Positions 5,613 through 8,751 of a DNA stretch of 8,751 bases are shown piece after piece. Below the pieces are notes generated by a model. It worked only from the letters and a program-made list of their open reading frames with translations, was not told the origin of the DNA and made no database searches. Every line of letters starts with the position of its first letter. The first letter of the stretch is position 1. The position numbers and the translations under genes are program-made. The stretch covers positions 1 to 8,751 of the forward strand of contig JBJOQW010000047.1 of NCBI GenBank assembly GCA_046049665.1. The letters are read 5' to 3'. This DNA comes from JAAFHS01 sp046049665 (GTDB lineage Bacteria; Pseudomonadota; Alphaproteobacteria; Rhodobacterales; Rhodobacteraceae).

Positions 5613-6306
5613 GATCGCCCTTGTGGACGACGACAGGAATATCCTGACGTCCGTTTCAATGACTCTTGAAGCAGAAGGCTTTGAGGTCGAAACCTATAAT
5701 GACGGCCAGTCAGCGCTGGATGCGTTCAACAAACGCCTGCCGGATATGGCCGTGCTGGATATCAAGATGCCGCGCATGGACGGGATGGACCTGTTGCAGC
5801 GCCTGCGGCAGAAAACCACCATGCCGGTGATCTTTCTCACTTCCAAAGATGATGAGATTGACGAAGTGCTGGGCCTGCGGATGGGCGCAGATGACTATGT
5901 GAAAAAGCCCTTCAGCCAGCGCCTGCTGGTGGAGCGCATCCGTTCCCTGCTGCGTCGCCAAGAGGCGATTGCCACGGGTGAGGTAGCCACGACCGAAGAA
6001 ACCAAGCTGATGCAGCGTGGCGCCCTGTCGATGGACCCGCTGCGCCATTCGGTAACGTGGAAGGGGCGCGAGGTTTCGCTGACCGTGACCGAATTCCTGT
6101 TGCTGCAGGCGCTGGCCACCCGGCCCGGTTTCGTCAAAAGCCGCGATCAGCTGATGGACGTGGCCTATGACGATCAGGTCTATGTCGATGACCGCACGAT
6201 TGACAGCCATATCAAACGGCTGCGCAAGAAGATGCGGTCAGTCGACGATGACTTTACCGCAATCGAAACGCTCTACGGCATTGGCTACCGTTACAACGAA
6301 GAATGA
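5605..6306 (+). CDS. chvI: Two-component response regulator ChvI, OmpR/PhoB family
   Basis: This 233-aa cytoplasmic transcription factor has an N-terminal receiver domain (about 1-120) with the acidic cluster DDD (8-10), the phosphoacceptor Asp52 in LDIKMPRMDG, Thr79 in FLTSKDDE and Lys101 in KKPFS. A winged-helix DNA-binding domain follows (about 135-233), ending in the recognition-helix region DDRTIDSHIKRLRKKM. It is predicted to be phosphorylated by ChvG and to regulate envelope, exopolysaccharide and acid-response genes, as known for ChvI/ExoR-linked systems in Rhizobiales. The start at MSRIALVDDD was chosen because the receiver fold begins there and CAGGA lies upstream; the ATG at 5542 would add 21 non-homologous-looking residues. 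It overlaps chvG by 4 bp (ATGA). Confidence 0.93.
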   Translation: MSRIALVDDDRNILTSVSMTLEAEGFEVETYNDGQSALDAFNKRLPDMAVLDIKMPRMDGMDLLQRLRQKTTMPVIFLTSKDDEIDEVLGLRMGADDYVKKPFSQRLLVERIRSLLRRQEAIATGEVATTEETKLMQRGALSMDPLRHSVTWKGREVSLTVTEFLLLQALATRPGFVKSRDQLMDVAYDDQVYVDDRTIDSHIKRLRKKMRSVDDDFTAIETLYGIGYRYNEE

Positions 6307-8024
6307 CCGCGTTGCCGCGCCTCTCTTTGAACCGCAACAGCAAGGCCGAAAGCGGCGTGCTGCTTGGCGAGGATTGGGATAATCCCACCGCCGAAAGCGA
6401 AGCCGCGCTGCGTGAGGCGCGCACCCGGCGCGGGCTCTTCTCGCTCAAGGGGTCTCCCTTGGCGCGCAAGATCATTGTGTTCAACCTGATGGCGCTGTTG
6501 GTCATGGTGGCCGGCGTGCTTTTCCTGAACCCCTTCCGCGATACGTTCGTGCAACAGCGCGAACGCGGGCTGGTGGTGGAATCAAAGCTGGTTGCCAATG
6601 TGTTTGAGGCCCGTTTGGCCAGCCTGCAGCCCGGTCTGCAACCGGGCGCAGACCTTGCATCCGCCTCTGCCGCCATTGCTTCGGCAATCAGCCTTGAAAT
6701 GGGCGTTGCCATCTATGTCTTTGATCCGCAGGGGGCCATTGTTGCACAGGCCGTCGGAACAACCGCCATCAACAACCCGAATATCGCCGAACTTGAACGC
6801 CCGACCGTCATCACCGACTTTTTGTCAGCCATCTGGGATGGTGTATCGCGCATTGTGGTCGGCGTGCCGGAACCCGGCGCCGCGGTTTCGCCCGAACGCA
6901 TGGCGATAGAACTGTTCAGCCGTGCGCTTGTGGGCGAAACGGTCGTCAATACCGGCCGTGGCGCTGATGGCGGTCCGGTATTTTCGGTGGCCTCGCCCAT
7001 TCAGGTAAACGGCGGTGTTGCCGGCGTTGTGGCGCTGGCTTTCACTGAAGGCGAGATTGAGCGTCTGGTGCGCTATGAACGCGAACAGATTTTGCAGATG
7101 TTCGTGATTGCGCTTCTGGTGTCGATCGGCCTCAGCATCCTTCTGGCCTCGACCATCGCCAACCCCTTGGCCGATCTGGCCGCTGCCGCCGAAATGGGCC
7201 ATGACCGCGACGCGCGCAAAATGGCACCTGGCCGCGTGCGCATCCCCGATCTGACAGCCCGCCCCGATGAAATTGGCCGCCTTTCGGTTGCCATGCGTGG
7301 CATGGTGGCCGCCCTGTATGACCGGATCGAGGCGAACGAACAATTTGCCGCTGATGTGGCGCATGAAATCAAGAACCCGCTGGCCAGCCTGCGCTCTGCC
7401 GTAGGCACCATGCGCGTGGCCAAACGCGATGATCAGCGCGAACGCCTGCTTGAGGTGATCGAACATGACGTGCGCCGCCTTGACCGTCTGGTCAGCGACA
7501 TTTCCAATGCCTCGCGTCTGGACAGCGAACTGGTCAAGGAAGAGGAAGAGGCCTTTGATCTGATCAAGACCGTGCGCAACCTGGGTGAATACCTTGGCAA
7601 GCAGGCCGCCGAAAAAGGCGTTGAATTCCTGACAGACCTTCCGGCTGAAAACATTGTTGTGCGCGGGTTGGAAGGGCGTCTGGCGCAGGTCTTTGTCAAC
7701 CTGATCACCAATGCCATTTCCTTCTGCGAAGATGGCGATGCCGTGCGCGTCTGGGTCCGCCAGCGTGACAACCGCGTACTTGTCGTGGTCGAGGATACTG
7801 GTCCCGGCATTCCCGAACAGGCCCTGACCAAGGTGTTCAAGCGTTTCTACTCGGAACGGCCGCAAACCGATTTTGGCAACCATTCCGGCCTTGGCCTTGC
7901 AATCTCGAAACAGATCGTCGAGGCGCATGGCGGCGTGATCTGGGCCGAGAACATTCGCCCCACCCACGCAGACATGACATCCGAACCCTTGGGTGCGCGG
8001 TTTGTGGTTGGCTTGCCCGTCTGA
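6303..8024 (+). CDS. chvG: Sensor histidine kinase ChvG
   Basis: This 573-aa inner-membrane kinase has a cytoplasmic N-terminal tail of about 55 residues, a first membrane helix (about 57-75), a periplasmic sensor domain of about 185 residues, a second helix (about 263-285), a HAMP linker, a dimerisation domain with the phosphorylated His354 in ADVAHEIKNPLASL, and a C-terminal ATPase domain with the N box NLITNA (466-471), the G1 box EDTGPGIPE and the G2 region HSGLGLAISKQIVEAHGG. All catalytic motifs are intact. It autophosphorylates and transfers the phosphate to ChvI; in rhizobia the periplasmic part is restrained by ExoR, but no exoR gene is in view. It overlaps chvI by 4 bp and hprK by 1 bp, implying one transcript and coupled translation. 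Confidence 0.94.
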   Translation: MTALPRLSLNRNSKAESGVLLGEDWDNPTAESEAALREARTRRGLFSLKGSPLARKIIVFNLMALLVMVAGVLFLNPFRDTFVQQRERGLVVESKLVANVFEARLASLQPGLQPGADLASASAAIASAISLEMGVAIYVFDPQGAIVAQAVGTTAINNPNIAELERPTVITDFLSAIWDGVSRIVVGVPEPGAAVSPERMAIELFSRALVGETVVNTGRGADGGPVFSVASPIQVNGGVAGVVALAFTEGEIERLVRYEREQILQMFVIALLVSIGLSILLASTIANPLADLAAAAEMGHDRDARKMAPGRVRIPDLTARPDEIGRLSVAMRGMVAALYDRIEANEQFAADVAHEIKNPLASLRSAVGTMRVAKRDDQRERLLEVIEHDVRRLDRLVSDISNASRLDSELVKEEEEAFDLIKTVRNLGEYLGKQAAEKGVEFLTDLPAENIVVRGLEGRLAQVFVNLITNAISFCEDGDAVRVWVRQRDNRVLVVVEDTGPGIPEQALTKVFKRFYSERPQTDFGNHSGLGLAISKQIVEAHGGVIWAENIRPTHADMTSEPLGARFVVGLPV

Positions 8025-8458
8025 TGGCCGGGGCTGCGGCCCATGCCCTGCTGCATGCCACCGCAGTTGCCGTGGATGGCAAGGGGCTTCTGATCATGGG
8101 TGCGGCCGGCAGTGGTAAGTCAACGCTGGCAATGGGGATGATCGGGCAAGGCGCGCGGCTGATCTCGGATGATCAGACCCAGCTTGCCGCCGACAATGGT
8201 CAGGTGCTTCTGTCCTGCCCCCAACCCGCATTGCGCGGCGTGATAGAGGTTCGTGGCCTTGGCCTGCTACGCACTGACGCGAGTGTGTCTGCCCCGCTTA
8301 CCCTTGTGGTTGATCTGGACCAGACCGAAACCGAACGCCTGCCACCACGCCGTAGCGTCAGCTTTCTCGGTTGCGTGATTGACCTTGTTTATGCAAGCAA
8401 AAGCCCCATTTTTCCCATGGCGCTGATGCTGCACTTGCGGCATGGTCGCCATGCTTGA
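8024..8458 (+). CDS. hprK: Short HPr kinase/phosphorylase, C-terminal catalytic domain only
   Basis: The 144-aa product corresponds to the catalytic domain of HPr kinase/phosphorylase, lacking the N-terminal domain of the roughly 310-aa Firmicute enzyme, which is normal for alphaproteobacterial homologues. It phosphorylates and dephosphorylates a serine of HPr. Visible are His11 in LLHAT before the first strand, the Walker A motif GAAGSGKS (26-33), the acidic pair Asp49-Asp50 in RLISDDQ, and the family signature GVIEVRGLGLL (72-82). The start codon shares one base with the chvG stop (TGATG), and the 3' end overlaps rapZ by 8 bp. Position between a sensor kinase and rapZ is the standard layout of the alphaproteobacterial PTS-Ntr locus, linking nutrient signalling to ChvG-ChvI. 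Whether it has both activities cannot be read here. Confidence 0.9.
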   Translation: MAGAAAHALLHATAVAVDGKGLLIMGAAGSGKSTLAMGMIGQGARLISDDQTQLAADNGQVLLSCPQPALRGVIEVRGLGLLRTDASVSAPLTLVVDLDQTETERLPPRRSVSFLGCVIDLVYASKSPIFPMALMLHLRHGRHA

Positions 8459-8751
8459 CCGGTTTCCCAGGAACACGTCGTTGGACCAAGGCCCCCTTAC
8501 GCCGCTGATGCACAGGCTGGTATTCGTCACCGGCCCGTCGGGTGCAGGCCGCTCAACAGCCGTGCGCGCGTTCGAGGATATGGACCACGAGGTGATTGAT
8601 AACCTGCCCCTGCGGCTGGTTCCCAAACTGGTGGAAGGCACACCTTCAGGTCGTCCCATTGCCCTTGGCCTTGATGTGCGCAACCGCGATTTCAACGCAA
8701 CCGCTCTGATCGAACTGATTGATACCCTGACGCGCAATCCCGAAGTCGCAC
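8451..8751 (+). CDS. rapZ: RapZ family nucleotide-binding protein, C-terminus cut by window edge
   Basis: The frame is open from ATG 8451 to the right edge (100 codons plus one base), about a third of the usual 290-300 aa. It has the P-loop GPSGAGRS (residues 29-36), then FEDMDHEVIDNLP and LGLDVRNRDF, which are diagnostic for the YvcJ/RapZ family. In Escherichia coli RapZ is an RNA-binding adaptor that targets GlmZ for RNase E cleavage; in alphaproteobacteria the role is less clear, but the gene sits with hprK and PTS genes. The invariant Walker A lysine is replaced by arginine, as I recall in many alphaproteobacterial homologues. Alternative starts are 8442 (adds three residues) and 8508, which would begin MHRLVFVTG and give the short N-terminus seen in E. 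coli. The chosen start overlaps hprK by 8 bp; none has a clear ribosome-binding site. Confidence 0.9.
   Translation, partial: MLDRFPRNTSLDQGPLTPLMHRLVFVTGPSGAGRSTAVRAFEDMDHEVIDNLPLRLVPKLVEGTPSGRPIALGLDVRNRDFNATALIELIDTLTRNPEVA

Noticed and set aside
6825..7967. Long minus-strand open frame of 380 codons opposite chvG
   Set aside because: It is antisense to an intact histidine kinase with all catalytic motifs; the translation has no recognisable domain and is the kind of shadow frame expected in GC-rich DNA.

Overview
The window looks like a chromosomal segment of an alphaproteobacterium, most probably a member of the Rhodobacteraceae (Rhodobacter/Roseobacter group). Supporting this are the high GC content, dense gene packing, an ATP-type PEP carboxykinase divergent from a ChvI/ChvG two-component system, a short single-domain HPr kinase directly after chvG followed by rapZ, and an acyl-CoA dehydrogenase with a long N-terminal extension that matches (2S)-methylsuccinyl-CoA dehydrogenase of the ethylmalonyl-CoA pathway. 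These assignments rest on motif reading and recollection of the families; no search was run.

Layout. Positions 1-954 (minus) hold most of an extended SDR reductase cut by the left edge. Positions 1024-2679 (minus) hold the probable methylsuccinyl-CoA dehydrogenase gene (mcd). A 165-bp divergent spacer with a near-palindromic operator-like element separates it from a TauE/SafE-type membrane transporter (2845-3615, plus). A perfect 13-bp hairpin (3626-3655) sits between that gene and the convergent pckA (3663-5261, minus). A 343-bp divergent control region (5262-5604) follows, with two exact 15-bp repeats spaced 20 bp apart that resemble LacI-family operators. Then comes a tightly overlapping plus-strand run: chvI (5605-6306), chvG (6303-8024), hprK (8024-8458) and rapZ (8451 to the right edge).

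How it fits together. mcd (assimilation of acetyl-CoA units to C4/C5 acids) and pckA (oxaloacetate to PEP) together suggest growth on organic acids and acetate-like substrates with gluconeogenesis. The ChvI-ChvG pair is the alphaproteobacterial envelope/acid-responsive system. HprK and RapZ begin the PTS-Ntr-like regulatory module whose remaining genes (EIIA, HPr, EI) would be expected just past the right edge. The region therefore links central carbon flux to envelope sensing and phosphotransfer signalling. This is a known alphaproteobacterial neighbourhood rather than an obvious new system. The freshest material is in the control regions: the tandem operator between pckA and chvI, a 16-codon leader ORF overlapping the chvI start, and the palindrome upstream of mcd. 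No tRNA, rRNA, CRISPR array, insertion sequence or prophage gene was seen.
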